Shown in pieces: positions 34,835 through 44,528 of a stretch of DNA of 64,000 nucleotides. The position numbers and the translations under genes were made by a program. Each line of letters starts with the position of its first letter. Within the stretch, counting starts at the first letter, position 1. The stretch comes from Desulfobacterales bacterium (GTDB taxonomy: Bacteria; Desulfobacterota; Desulfobacteria; Desulfobacterales; JAAELO01), in the NCBI GenBank assembly GCA_024226555.1, contig JAAELO010000054.1, positions 1-64,000 on the forward strand, read 5' to 3'. The notes under the pieces were generated by a model. It was not told the origin of the DNA and did not search any database. It saw only the letters and a list, made by a program, of their open reading frames with translations.

Positions 34835-35230
34835 TTATGAGCCTTCAGGTTGTATCAACTGTAAGTAATACTCATTGTTATCAGCTAACAATCCGTAGCT
34901 TGTCCATAAACCCTTTCGGCAAACCTTGTAACTATTTCCATCAATAACGCAAGTGTCGGGTAAGTTGTTATCGAACTGGTTAGTAGTTCTAAGGACATCT
35001 TTTGAGTAATATACAAAGTAGTCTTCTTCTCGAAATCCCTCTTCTAAACCAACACGATTTTGATATTTAGAAAATGGTTGAAGTGATCCAATTGTAGAAA
35101 TTGTTTCGGTAGTTGTGGGTGTTACTATATTGCCGTACTCATCCACATAAGTTTTATCTGTGTCACTTCCATATCTTGTAAAGTCGATAGAATGTGTTTC
35201 TAACAACGTTATACTTGTTTTTCCTACCAT
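34835..35230 (-). CDS. Head-closure/stopper-like connector protein
   Basis: 131 residues. Beta-rich, with T-S-I-T-L-L-E-T-H-S-I-D-F-T-R-Y-G and then a G-S-L-Q-P-F core and a Y-F-V-Y-Y-S-K strand. Head-closure (stopper) proteins of similar size sit between adaptor and tail terminator genes, as here. No decisive motif, so the assignment rests mainly on order. Confidence 0.55.
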   Translation of the reverse strand: MVGKTSITLLETHSIDFTRYGSDTDKTYVDEYGNIVTPTTTETISTIGSLQPFSKYQNRVGLEEGFREEDYFVYYSKDVLRTTNQFDNNLPDTCVIDGNSYKVCRKGLWTSYGLLADNNEYYLQLIQPEGS

Positions 35231-35242
35231 GCTTGCTCCCTG

Positions 35243-35800
35243 TTAACAGCAGCAGCCACTACCAACACCAAGCCCACATGTTCCGCATAAGTTAACTTCT
35301 ATTGTTCCTAGAAATGCTAGTCCATTATTGTATCCACGAAAATAACCATTTTCCCATGTGATAGCATGACACGCTAACATTGCCGAGCTAAACCAACCAA
35401 TACTAATTCCTGACTGACGTAGACCGTTATTGCAATAACCCCCTAAAAAGAAAAGAGGTAATCCATCTGCACCAGAACCTATAGGGGGATTTGCTTTGAG
35501 CCATTTACATGTATTTTTATAAGCTTGGTAACGTTCATTCCCATACTCTTCTACTTCGACTGCATTAACCCTCTCGCGGCTTCTAAGACCACTTTGAGCA
35601 TAGTGTCTAACAATAATACTACAAGCGTAAATAGCAGCAAACCACTCTGCGATTGACTCATCAACTTCAGTGTACATATCAAGGATTTGTTGATACATAT
35701 TATCAGACATGATTGGGCAAGTTTTATCAAAGTCACCAACTAAGGCACGTACAACATCAATGGAGTTTGTTAGATCCAGATTTATAATAGCATCTGTCAT
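35243..35800 (-). CDS. Head-tail adaptor-like protein with Cys-rich C terminus
   Basis: 185 residues. A helical N-terminal part (I-D-V-V-R-A-L-V-G-D-F-D ... A-E-W-F-A-A-I-Y-A-C-S-I-I-V-R) resembles connector adaptor proteins (DUF4054 type). The C terminus contains many cysteines and ends G-V-G-S-G-C-C-C, with an aromatic Gly/Asn-rich stretch before it. The Cys cluster is odd for a neck protein and may bind metal or crosslink. ATG start; stop abuts the stopper-like gene. Confidence 0.6.
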   Translation of the reverse strand: MTDAIINLDLTNSIDVVRALVGDFDKTCPIMSDNMYQQILDMYTEVDESIAEWFAAIYACSIIVRHYAQSGLRSRERVNAVEVEEYGNERYQAYKNTCKWLKANPPIGSGADGLPLFFLGGYCNNGLRQSGISIGWFSSAMLACHAITWENGYFRGYNNGLAFLGTIEVNLCGTCGLGVGSGCCC

Positions 35801-35988
35801 TAGAAATCCTTATCTGATTCATTAACACTAAAAACCATGCGTGGTTTTACTTTTGCTAGTACCTTTTTGGTACTTGGCTTCCATCCCTGTTTTCTCATTG
35901 TACCATAAACAAATGCATCAGCTTCTTTACCACTCATACCTTTTCTTCTGGCTTCACTTCTTAACTTGCGTTCCATTTCAACAGGCAT
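35800..35988 (-). CDS. Small basic protein (62 aa), common phage type
   Basis: 62 residues: P-V-E-M-E-R-K-L-R-S-E-A ... G-M-S-G-K-E-A-D-A-F-V-Y-G-T-M-R-K-x-G-W-K-P. This pattern is familiar from small proteins encoded next to structural genes in many phages; the function is not known to me. Strongly basic with helix-turn-helix-like spacing. Coupled to the adaptor gene. Confidence 0.65.
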   Translation of the reverse strand: MPVEMERKLRSEARRKGMSGKEADAFVYGTMRKQGWKPSTKKVLAKVKPRMVFSVNESDKDF

Positions 35989-35998
35989 AATATCTTCC

Positions 35999-36397
35999 TT
36001 AAACTACTATAGAAAATAGATTAGTTCCATCAGAGTATAAAGTTACTGAACCATAATCGGTAGATATTGTAATATCAGCACCACCATCAATAGTTGCAGT
36101 ACCACCATCTACAATTAAATTATCAGATGAAGCATCACCACCTTCATCTTTTACACTAAAGACAAAAGGTGCTTCTGGTGTACCTTTTGCAATTAAAGTA
36201 TCAGAGGTTGTTAGAGTTGCACCCCCAGTGGTTGTAAAAGCATATAAAGTAGCATCACCAACTGTATCTGTATCTGTAGTTTCTGTAAATCCCAAGCGAG
36301 TAGCTACTGTGTTTACGATATTTTTAACGCGAGCTGACTCACCTGTTGACCTATCAATGAGAGTTGTCACATAAAAATTGTCATGACTTGTTGCCAT
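35999..36397 (-). CDS. Virion-associated protein sharing N-terminal tag with giant fibre
   Basis: 132 residues. The first ~20 residues (M-A-T-S-H-D-N-F-Y-V-T-T-L-I-D-R-S-T-G) closely match the start of the 2131-residue protein upstream (M-A-T-Q-D-N-L-F-I-S-S-L-T-D-R-T-T-G). The rest is a beta-rich, Thr/Asp/Gly-rich domain. The shared tag suggests both dock at the same kind of site, perhaps the capsid. AAGGAA precedes the ATG. Confidence 0.6.
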   Translation of the reverse strand: MATSHDNFYVTTLIDRSTGESARVKNIVNTVATRLGFTETTDTDTVGDATLYAFTTTGGATLTTSDTLIAKGTPEAPFVFSVKDEGGDASSDNLIVDGGTATIDGGADITISTDYGSVTLYSDGTNLFSIVV

Positions 36398-36424
36398 TTT
36401 TAAATTCCTTTTTTAATTAATACT

Positions 36425-36478
36425 TTATTTTGAGCCTTTAGAGCCTTTAGATTTCTTTTTCTTTGAACCACCTGACAT
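36425..36478 (-). CDS. 17-residue Lys/Gly/Ser peptide
   Basis: A tiny frame, MSGGSKKKKSKGSKGSK, from ATG at 36478 with AAGGGA eight bases upstream. It sits alone in the 118-base gap between the giant fibre and the tag-sharing protein. Eight lysines in 17 residues suggest a nucleic-acid or capsid-binding peptide, if translated. It could also be chance. Confidence 0.4.
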   Translation of the reverse strand: MSGGSKKKKSKGSKGSK

Positions 36479-36515
36479 AATACATTCCCTTGTCGTAGAC
36501 AATTTAATTTTTTAT

Positions 36516-39500
36516 TTAATGACGTATAATATCAACATGACCTGCCCACCATTCTGCTGTATCTGTACCAGATAGTGCTTCAACTCTAACTTCAACGTCA
36601 CCTGTTGATGTGGTTGAAAAATCTCCTATGACAATAGAACTTAGTTGATCATTAGAAAATCCTAACCCTTTTGTATAGGTTTCAAGACCTGTAGCCACAC
36701 CGCCAACGTATACACTTAATATCATTATTGATGAAGAAGAATACTCGTAAGAAAGATTAGCCGTGATCTTGTAATGATCTCCATTAACTGTATCTTCTAC
36801 ATGATCTATAGTGAATTTATTGTTTGCTTGATCTGAAGTTATAATTCCTTGACAATCATCACCGTTATCTGTCCAAGCTGTTACAGCAACAGCAGAACTA
36901 ATACTTCCTTGCGTGAAATTACTGCCTGACATAAACATTTCAGCATGTGCAGTTCTCGCACTTTGAACAATATCCCATCCAGTATCACTAACTTTACGCA
37001 ATGTAAACACATCACCTACAGTTGCTAAACGTCTAGTGCTAGTCGAGCCATCAATCGTGTCACCTGCAAATGGTGTTATCTCACCATAGAATCCAGTACC
37101 TTTTGCAACCAACTTAAACTTAAAGTCTTTACCAATTGGAACACTTGTAGCATCAGGTAATGTAATAACCCTTGTAGCTGCTGTCGCATCAATACGAATA
37201 TAGTCTTCGTTTATAGCAATACTTTCTGTGGCTGTTGATGTTCTTACTTCTGGGAAACCAACAGAGTGCCAAGCAGTGTTATTGCTAGAAGCTCCAGCGT
37301 GAAGATAGATATTTGAGCCTATGCCTGCATCTGCTTGAAAACATACATCACCAGCAGTACCAGTTATTGCACTGATAGGCGTAACATCACTTAGGAAAAA
37401 TTCAGAGTTTGCTCCGTTTGTTCCATAAGTTTCTAATTGGAATGGGGAACTCGTATTAGGGCCAGCCGAAGTTATATCAACATGTTTTCCTGAAGCTAAT
37501 GTAAATGTCACATTCTCGCTCAAACCAAAATTTAAATTATCAGAGGCTACTATCTGCGATGATCCAAAAAACTCGTTATAACTAAACCTTAATCTAGTAG
37601 ATGATGAAGAGTTCTTTAGCTCTAAAGAGGCTGCACCACCAGCAGCCTTACTAGCAATTGCTAAAGTTGAATTAAGTGGATCACTTGTCGCATGTATGCC
37701 ACTATTATTTATATCAAGTTCGCCGGTATCAGTGTTATCAACCCAATTGAAAAATGCACCGTTTGATCCTGCAAAATCCCAACATCCTACTTGTGAAGTT
37801 CCTGTAGCTGCTAATGGATATATGTCAAGACTTGTATTACTGCCAGCCTCATAAATTATGAAACCGGGAGCAGAGACTATATTAGATCCAGATGTATCTG
37901 AAAAATATGCCATTGTGTTAGCTGTAACTGCTGCTGTTGGCCCTTTTAATTGTGGTTTCCATCCAGTTGTTCCAGAGCTTGCTGCATCATGGATATACTG
38001 AGTAGAATCAACACCATCTTCTCTTATGTATAATGAACCGGGAGTTCCTGTTACAGTTCCTTCAGGATTTTCATTGCCAACATGAATACCAATATCACCG
38101 CCAGTTGCCCCTGTAGTTTGCAACTCAAGAATAGGGTTAGAATGACTTGCTGACGTTTCTATTCTTACTCTTTCCGCTGTTACTATATCTATCCCTGTAC
38201 CGCTGCCATCTTGAATAGTTGAAGTATCTGTACTTTCAGCATATTTCAGACTGAAGCCGATAGTTTCAGTAGAGTTTAACAGTTGAAATATAGAGAAGCC
38301 TGAAGCAGATGGTGAAATCAACTTAACATGATTTAAGGTTGTATCAGTGGTTATTAACCTTAGTGGATTTTGATAACTAATTAATGTTTCATCATCATCT
38401 TCATCGTACAATATGCTCAATTCAGTTCCATCAGAACTATTTTTAAGCCTAAACCCTGAGCCTGTACTTGTTGCAGTTGGACTTTCAATATCAACAAACA
38501 TATCTGTAGCAGATAGCGATCTGCAAGATATTAAACCTACGTCTGAACCAATATCAACACCTGATCCACTGTAATCTAATAACTGGGTTCTATCTGACGA
38601 TTCAACATATTCAAGAACAACTTGTGTTGAGTCGTTAGAATCTTTAAAAGCTATTGCTGAAGTACCTGTAGCCGAAGGAGAATCTAGGATGATTGTCGTT
38701 GCTGATGCGGTTGTATTCAGACGAGCATTATCGTTTTCTTGAAGAGTTGTCCCTGTCGTATCGCCCCACGTTGGGATACTATTAACTACAGTAGTTGCAG
38801 GGCCAGATACGTCGCCGCCCTCTTGACTTACCCAACCTGTGTTACCACTACTAGCAGCTTCTAGTTGATAAATTCTTGAAGCAACGCCATTTTGATATAT
38901 ACAAATATCACCGGGATTACCAGTTATCACACCTTCAGGAGCGGTATCACTCATGAACCATTCTATAATAGCACCGTTAGTTCCTAAAGATGCTGTTCGT
39001 AATGGTGCGTTAGTATTAGCACCAGAAGCAACAATATCAACAGAAGCATTACCAGTAACTACTAATCCTAAATCTACATCAGTAGCGTTATTTACAATAT
39101 CAAAAGACGAGGCAGAACTAGATGCTGTTATAGCTACTGTGTCAGAATCATCGTCAATACCAACAGTTAACAAATCTGTAGTTAAGTAATTACGAAAACG
39201 AACTCTAGAATCACCAACCGCATCGCCTGACGTAAGTATTATCTCTGTAATCGAGCTATCATCATGAATAACTGCTCTTGGATTATCGTTTAATACTTTT
39301 CCTGTAGTATCAGCATAAGTTGCTATTCCATGTAATGTGGATGAAGCTGGGCCATCAACATCACCACCTTCTTGACTTGTCCAGCCTGTATTACCTGATG
39401 ATAATGACTCAAGTTGTAGTATTCTTGAATCTAAACCATCTTTATAAATACACAAATCACCGGGATTACCAGTAATTACTCCTTCAGGATGGACACCACT

Positions 39501-42500
39501 CGTAAAGAATTGTATTAATGCTCCGTCTGTTCCACTTGCACCAATTCTGACAGGTGGATTTGTATTTGCTCCAGTGGCTGTAAGACCAATAGTAGCATTT
39601 CCAGTTACAGCTATGTCTGTATCTACACCAGATGCTAAGTTTGATATATTGAATGCAGTTGCCGTACTGAAAGTATTTATTGCTACCGCATTTGAATCAT
39701 CATCTACGTGTAACTCTAACAATGTTGTTGTGGCAAAGTCTCCTAGTCTTATGTAAGAATCACCATTAGAACCAGAAGCGTCAATTTTAAAAACCGCTTC
39801 TGATAAACCTGTATACAGTGTTGTTGTAGCATTATCTAGAAGAACTTTTCCTGAAGTGTCTGCATAGGTTGGTATGGCAAATTGTCTAGACGTAGCAGGC
39901 CCAACGACATCACCTGAACCAGTAGCAAAAATATCAACCCAATCTGTGTTATTCGTTGCTGTTCCACGATGTAAATATATATCAGAACTGTTTCCATCAT
40001 TGCGAAAACAGAGAGAACCCGGAGGTGCTGATATATTGCCTAATGGTGTTCTGTCTGAAAAGTACCAATCAAAAACTGCACCATTTATAGCCAAACTATT
40101 ATCAACTCTTATTGCAGGGTCATAGTCTTCAGTTGATGTAATAAGTAGATCCAACAAACCACCTTGAGCGATTTGCATTTGAATATCACCATAGCCTTGT
40201 AACTCTAATATTCCATCAAGAGCGTCAATGGTTGCAGTTCCACTTGTTGAGTTATACCCAAAAACAGCACCAGTTCCTCCAGCACTATCTTTTAAGAAAA
40301 AGTTTGCCGCACCGCCTGCGCCAGCAGCCTGTAATGTTTGAAGTGTATTAGATCCAGATACCTGAATAAGAGCTGTATTACGCTCTGCAATTACTTGACC
40401 ATTTGTGTCATCGAAAACAGCTATAGAATTTGCAGTTGAAGATGATGGGCCAACAACAACTGAATCAACTCCTATCAAGAAATTCGTAGCGGTTACACTC
40501 TCGGAGAAAATTGCATCACCTGTACTTGAATTAATCTCAAATACAGTGTCAGAGTTTAAATCTATCCCTCTTGATAACTTAAATTTTTCAGCATCGTCAT
40601 TATCTATTCCAAGTGAATAATATTGACTACCTGTAAGATGGAATTGCAATAGTGAATCACCTATACCATCTTGTTCTAGCTGTAAACCTACTGCTCCATA
40701 TTCATTTGCATTATTATCGTAAATGTGGAATGTATTAACAGGAGTGTCATTGTTGATGCCAACTACACCATTCAAACTATTTAGAAAGATAGCATGAGTG
40801 TTAGCATTACTCTCAACTCTGAAATCAATATCTGCTGAAGCTTCGTTGAATACTGTCTCTGTAGTTTTGAAAATTAAATCAGAACCAGAAGTACTAACAC
40901 TAAATTCATCTGTAGATTCATCGTATTGAACTTGTGCCTTTGAAACACTAGAGCTATTTACAAAATCGTAGGTAGCAGAACCTGCTGCTGGTGCTTGTAA
41001 AGAAACTGTCTTTAATGTGTCATCAAAAGCAAAATTTATCTCACCGCCAAACACACCACCATCGTTATACTGAATAGAAGTGTCAACACCTCCGGGTGTA
41101 GTTATACCGGGAATTGTTGAAGCTGCACTTTGAGCACCAGATAGCCTAAAGCTCGACTGTTCGAAAAATTCAGCTTCTGCTGTATCACTTAAATCTGTTG
41201 CAGACTCTTGTACAATTAAAGAACTTCTGAATAGAGTAAAAGGTAGAGGACTCTTTTCAACAAATGATTCACTTCCAAGTGCTTCTAGTGCTAACGCTAA
41301 AGATGCAAATTCTTCTTGACCATAAGCAACTAAAGTTCCACCAGCTCGACTTCTAAATATTCGCTGAATAGTGAAGTAGCCTGCGGTAACACTTTGTAAA
41401 GTTCCAGAACCATCATCATATTGGGTTGGGTCGATAGTTGTGGTTGCTGCACCATCATATACAATACTAGCACCAGCACCTGCACTTCTATAACACTTTC
41501 TAAACGTTAGAGCTGTATCGCTTGCTAATGTAACTATGTCAGGGACAGTTGTGTTATTTCTGAAATTTGATGCAAGCATGAAAGCGTTACCGCCAACGAC
41601 ATCAATATTTAGATTTGTACCATTTGGGCCATAAACATTCCCATCAACATTGGCAGGGCCAATAATCAAATTAACAAAGTCTGTAAAGCTACCAATACCA
41701 TCATAGCCTAGATTTCCGGGTGCAGTTATAACGCTAACTAGTGTACTACTTAAATGAGTCGCAGATCCAAACCAAATTATATTGTGAGCGTCTTCTATTG
41801 TTACAGCAGTAGACAATCTTTGCTCTATTGATCCAGTTGAGTCATAACCAAATAAAGTTGTTCCATCAGTCCCTATGTGTGCAGGAATAATGTTAGAAAC
41901 AGCATCCCATTCAACATCTGTAATTATCACATTTTCTGGATCTGTATAATCAACTACTTGACCTTTTCCTGAAGTCCAATCTACTGTACCGGGTGAAGAT
42001 ATTGATATAACACCACCTTGTAACAATCCTGTGGTTTGTACTTGTTTTGAATGTGTATCCTGTCCAAGTGTAATTGGTGGGCCATCATGAACTTCTGCTG
42101 TCATGTATGGTTCATCACTAATATCACCAAGCAAATCAATTGAATCAGCAATCATAGTAAGGTCAACATTTTGACCTGCTTCAAACAAAAATGGAGTAAA
42201 ACCTAAATAAATATTTGTTAATGTGTTAGCTCCTACTTCGGCAAAATGGAAAGTAATATCACCTGTGCCTAGAGTTAGCCCATCTGAATCTCCTTCATAA
42301 GCTGATTTACTGGGTATATACCGAATAGCCAAACCTGTTGCAGTATCAGTCAACTTTGCTCTAAAGTTTGTCATAGGGCCATTAGTACGTAGAACAACTT
42401 CGTCTACTAATCTAACGTCTGGAGCAACGACAGTCCCTGTTAGTGAGAAAGTTAGAGGATTAGCCGTTAGTATCTCTGAATCATCAGTCTGAATAGGCAG

Positions 42501-42911
42501 GATAAAAGCAGCGCCAAAATCATAATAGAAAGGGTCTGAAGAGCCTGTTGCTTCACTAAAGTCTGATTTTACTGCAAACGACATTTCATTAGCTAAGTGA
42601 TTAACAATAACTAAATCGGCTATGCCTTCAGATAATTGTAATACTTCACCAATATTAACAGAGCCAGAAGGAACATTAATTGATTTATCAAATGTCCATT
42701 CCAAAGTGGTTGGATCAACTGTAGCTCCACCATAAACGAGTTTCTGGGAAGCATTAGCTTTAGGTATTTGACCTTCTGTTAGAGTAGTAAAAGAAGGATC
42801 ATCACCACCACCACCACCAATTATGACATCATAAGCTTCTACGATAGTAAAAGATTTACCAGTAGTTCTATCGGTGAGGGATGATATGAAGAGATTGTCC
42901 TGAGTTGCCAT
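36516..42911 (-). CDS. Giant modular fibre-like virion protein encoded after the capsid gene
   Basis: 2131 residues. The N-terminal tag is shared with the product at 35999, followed by a Gly-rich linker (I-I-G-G-G-G-G). Most of the chain is acidic, Ser/Thr/Asp-rich beta repeats with almost no Cys. From about residue 810 at least five modules recur, with core G-x-P-G-D-L-C-I-Y ... S-S-G-N-T-G-W ... G-D-V-x-G-P-A ... Y-A-D-T-(S/T)-G-K; the best are about 182 residues (~545 bases) apart. The C terminus (1960-2131) is a compact beta domain. Position between major capsid and connector genes suggests a head fibre; a tail fibre is the alternative. Confidence 0.7.
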   Translation of the reverse strand: MATQDNLFISSLTDRTTGKSFTIVEAYDVIIGGGGGDDPSFTTLTEGQIPKANASQKLVYGGATVDPTTLEWTFDKSINVPSGSVNIGEVLQLSEGIADLVIVNHLANEMSFAVKSDFSEATGSSDPFYYDFGAAFILPIQTDDSEILTANPLTFSLTGTVVAPDVRLVDEVVLRTNGPMTNFRAKLTDTATGLAIRYIPSKSAYEGDSDGLTLGTGDITFHFAEVGANTLTNIYLGFTPFLFEAGQNVDLTMIADSIDLLGDISDEPYMTAEVHDGPPITLGQDTHSKQVQTTGLLQGGVISISSPGTVDWTSGKGQVVDYTDPENVIITDVEWDAVSNIIPAHIGTDGTTLFGYDSTGSIEQRLSTAVTIEDAHNIIWFGSATHLSSTLVSVITAPGNLGYDGIGSFTDFVNLIIGPANVDGNVYGPNGTNLNIDVVGGNAFMLASNFRNNTTVPDIVTLASDTALTFRKCYRSAGAGASIVYDGAATTTIDPTQYDDGSGTLQSVTAGYFTIQRIFRSRAGGTLVAYGQEEFASLALALEALGSESFVEKSPLPFTLFRSSLIVQESATDLSDTAEAEFFEQSSFRLSGAQSAASTIPGITTPGGVDTSIQYNDGGVFGGEINFAFDDTLKTVSLQAPAAGSATYDFVNSSSVSKAQVQYDESTDEFSVSTSGSDLIFKTTETVFNEASADIDFRVESNANTHAIFLNSLNGVVGINNDTPVNTFHIYDNNANEYGAVGLQLEQDGIGDSLLQFHLTGSQYYSLGIDNDDAEKFKLSRGIDLNSDTVFEINSSTGDAIFSESVTATNFLIGVDSVVVGPSSSTANSIAVFDDTNGQVIAERNTALIQVSGSNTLQTLQAAGAGGAANFFLKDSAGGTGAVFGYNSTSGTATIDALDGILELQGYGDIQMQIAQGGLLDLLITSTEDYDPAIRVDNSLAINGAVFDWYFSDRTPLGNISAPPGSLCFRNDGNSSDIYLHRGTATNNTDWVDIFATGSGDVVGPATSRQFAIPTYADTSGKVLLDNATTTLYTGLSEAVFKIDASGSNGDSYIRLGDFATTTLLELHVDDDSNAVAINTFSTATAFNISNLASGVDTDIAVTGNATIGLTATGANTNPPVRIGASGTDGALIQFFTSGVHPEGVITGNPGDLCIYKDGLDSRILQLESLSSGNTGWTSQEGGDVDGPASSTLHGIATYADTTGKVLNDNPRAVIHDDSSITEIILTSGDAVGDSRVRFRNYLTTDLLTVGIDDDSDTVAITASSSASSFDIVNNATDVDLGLVVTGNASVDIVASGANTNAPLRTASLGTNGAIIEWFMSDTAPEGVITGNPGDICIYQNGVASRIYQLEAASSGNTGWVSQEGGDVSGPATTVVNSIPTWGDTTGTTLQENDNARLNTTASATTIILDSPSATGTSAIAFKDSNDSTQVVLEYVESSDRTQLLDYSGSGVDIGSDVGLISCRSLSATDMFVDIESPTATSTGSGFRLKNSSDGTELSILYDEDDDETLISYQNPLRLITTDTTLNHVKLISPSASGFSIFQLLNSTETIGFSLKYAESTDTSTIQDGSGTGIDIVTAERVRIETSASHSNPILELQTTGATGGDIGIHVGNENPEGTVTGTPGSLYIREDGVDSTQYIHDAASSGTTGWKPQLKGPTAAVTANTMAYFSDTSGSNIVSAPGFIIYEAGSNTSLDIYPLAATGTSQVGCWDFAGSNGAFFNWVDNTDTGELDINNSGIHATSDPLNSTLAIASKAAGGAASLELKNSSSSTRLRFSYNEFFGSSQIVASDNLNFGLSENVTFTLASGKHVDITSAGPNTSSPFQLETYGTNGANSEFFLSDVTPISAITGTAGDVCFQADAGIGSNIYLHAGASSNNTAWHSVGFPEVRTSTATESIAINEDYIRIDATAATRVITLPDATSVPIGKDFKFKLVAKGTGFYGEITPFAGDTIDGSTSTRRLATVGDVFTLRKVSDTGWDIVQSARTAHAEMFMSGSNFTQGSISSAVAVTAWTDNGDDCQGIITSDQANNKFTIDHVEDTVNGDHYKITANLSYEYSSSSIMILSVYVGGVATGLETYTKGLGFSNDQLSSIVIGDFSTTSTGDVEVRVEALSGTDTAEWWAGHVDIIRH

Positions 42912-42950
42912 AAAGGTATCCTGATAGACTAGGTAGGTATTTTTGAAAGG

Positions 42951-42986
42951 AAAAAAGAAGGCTGACCGTTGCAGTCAGCCTTTTTA
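42951..42986 (-). terminator. Intrinsic terminator after the capsid gene
   Basis: A perfect 9-bp stem (42958-42966 with 42974-42982, AAGGCTGAC core) and 7-base loop. On the minus strand it is followed by C and six U residues (42956-42951). It also ends in T5 on the plus strand, so it may act both ways. It begins 13 bases after the capsid stop and should reduce read-through into the giant fibre gene, boosting capsid relative to fibre. Confidence 0.85.
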
Positions 42987-42994
42987 TACGCTTA

Positions 42995-44020
42995 CTAAAC
43001 TGTGTTAGTACACAGAACGACAAGCTCTGGTCGTTTTGACATACAGAGGAAGTTAGATTCTGACTGTATTTCAATAACCGATTGGCGTTGATCTTCATAC
43101 GTCCACATATAACTTTCTGCACCATCTGATCCAATAGAATCAAAGCGATATGCTGGCGCATAATATGTCATAAATGAATCAGAGCCTCTTGGTAACGCCC
43201 ATGCTTGACCACCAGTTACTTCTGGGAAGTAAGGTGTACCATCAGGTTTAGCCCCTCTATACTCGATAAAAGTTACTCCCTGCCATGTAAATCTACGATA
43301 CATACCAAAACGCAAATCATTACGTAATGGTTCTTGTGTAGAACTATAGTAGGTATAAGCAGCTTCAATTTGTGCATTAGAAATTAATGCAGCAAACCAG
43401 TTAGGAGTACAGAAGAAAATGATCTCTTCTAGAACACCACCACTGTGAAAACTATCTTGAATATGAGCAACAACCTCTTGAACATTAGCACGTTGATCGA
43501 TTGCAGTGTTTGCAAAATCAAAGTTAATTGTTGTCTGCGTTTGACCAAACTCGGTATACCAGTTAGTTGTAGGGATAGTTCCGTTAGGAGCATAAACCAA
43601 ACCTTGAATTGCTTGGCAACGTGCATACTCTGCTGTTATAGCATGTGATCTACGAATCTGTGTTACTTTTTTAGCAACAACATTTTCGACAGACTCACGC
43701 ATATCAGCAGTACCCACTCTACGCAAACCATAAACATCACCAACAGTGATGTCATCATCCAAAGGGAAAGTAGGTATTGCATAACTGTAAAGACCAGTTT
43801 GTTCATTACCACCAAAAGTAGAGCGTTCACCGTAAGGTTTATCCACCACTACTTGTGCAGTCGTTTCTGTCTTGTCAAAGACCACGACATTAGTACCTAC
43901 ACCTTCACTTGAAAAAATACCTTCTTGCTCAACCAAGTTCCACATATTGGGAACAAGCATTAGCTCTTCAGTATAATCAACAATGGTATAGGCATTTTCA
44001 AAACTATGTGTAATAGCCAT
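42995..44020 (-). CDS. Major capsid protein (lambda gpE family)
   Basis: 341 residues, the same length as lambda gpE. N-terminal F-E-N-A-Y-T-I-V-D-Y-T-E-E-L-M, G-E-R-S-T-F-G-G (the HK97-fold E-loop region) and C-terminal beta-rich Y-M-W-T-Y-E-D-Q-R-Q-S-V-I-E-I-Q-S-E are typical of phage major capsid protein E. It forms the icosahedral shell. It is flanked by decoration protein upstream and a terminator downstream. Confidence 0.9.
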   Translation of the reverse strand: MAITHSFENAYTIVDYTEELMLVPNMWNLVEQEGIFSSEGVGTNVVVFDKTETTAQVVVDKPYGERSTFGGNEQTGLYSYAIPTFPLDDDITVGDVYGLRRVGTADMRESVENVVAKKVTQIRRSHAITAEYARCQAIQGLVYAPNGTIPTTNWYTEFGQTQTTINFDFANTAIDQRANVQEVVAHIQDSFHSGGVLEEIIFFCTPNWFAALISNAQIEAAYTYYSSTQEPLRNDLRFGMYRRFTWQGVTFIEYRGAKPDGTPYFPEVTGGQAWALPRGSDSFMTYYAPAYRFDSIGSDGAESYMWTYEDQRQSVIEIQSESNFLCMSKRPELVVLCTNTV

Positions 44021-44034
44021 TTGTTATTATCTCC

Positions 44035-44517
44035 TTATGCGCCAAAGTCAGTGAAGGCTTCAATAAGATCTTGAGAGTCTTCAACGTTAACATTGGTCAT
44101 TAATCCTTCAATTAGACGTGCAAGCCGTGTTGTATCAGCCGTAGTCATTGTTCCTGTGTATACCAAAGCTTCACGCTTAACAGCACAAGGGCCATGAATA
44201 AGTGTTAGAACTGGTGCAGCAGCATCTACTTCTAGAGTGCCAACTCCTGCTTTTGGATCAATAACGATTGCAACTTGATTCAGATCACCTACAGCATCTA
44301 ACAATGCATCTACTTCTGCATCACTATCTATAGCTGCGGAGTCTAGATACGTGAAAGTTGCGCCTCGATCTGTTGAAATCAGTACAGAACCAATTTCCAA
44401 ACCTAAGTCTGGATCATTGTCGATTGTTAATTCTTTGCGGCAAAAACCAAAATCTGCGAACAGCTCGTATGCGAGTACCGTAGTTTGGATGCGTTGCTTA
44501 TCAGCAATTAGTGACAT
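44035..44517 (-). CDS. Head decoration protein
   Basis: 160 residues: beta-rich, no signal. It lies between scaffold and capsid genes, exactly where lambda gpD-type decoration proteins lie. Internal segments such as L-E-I-G-S-V-L, V-A-I-V-I-D-P and a C-terminal helix with A-L-V-Y-T-G-T-M fit the family (N-terminal G-x-V-L and late A-L-V-Y/V). It likely caps the shell trimer axes. Confidence 0.7.
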   Translation of the reverse strand: MSLIADKQRIQTTVLAYELFADFGFCRKELTIDNDPDLGLEIGSVLISTDRGATFTYLDSAAIDSDAEVDALLDAVGDLNQVAIVIDPKAGVGTLEVDAAAPVLTLIHGPCAVKREALVYTGTMTTADTTRLARLIEGLMTNVNVEDSQDLIEAFTDFGA

Positions 44518-44528
44518 TGCTTATCTCC

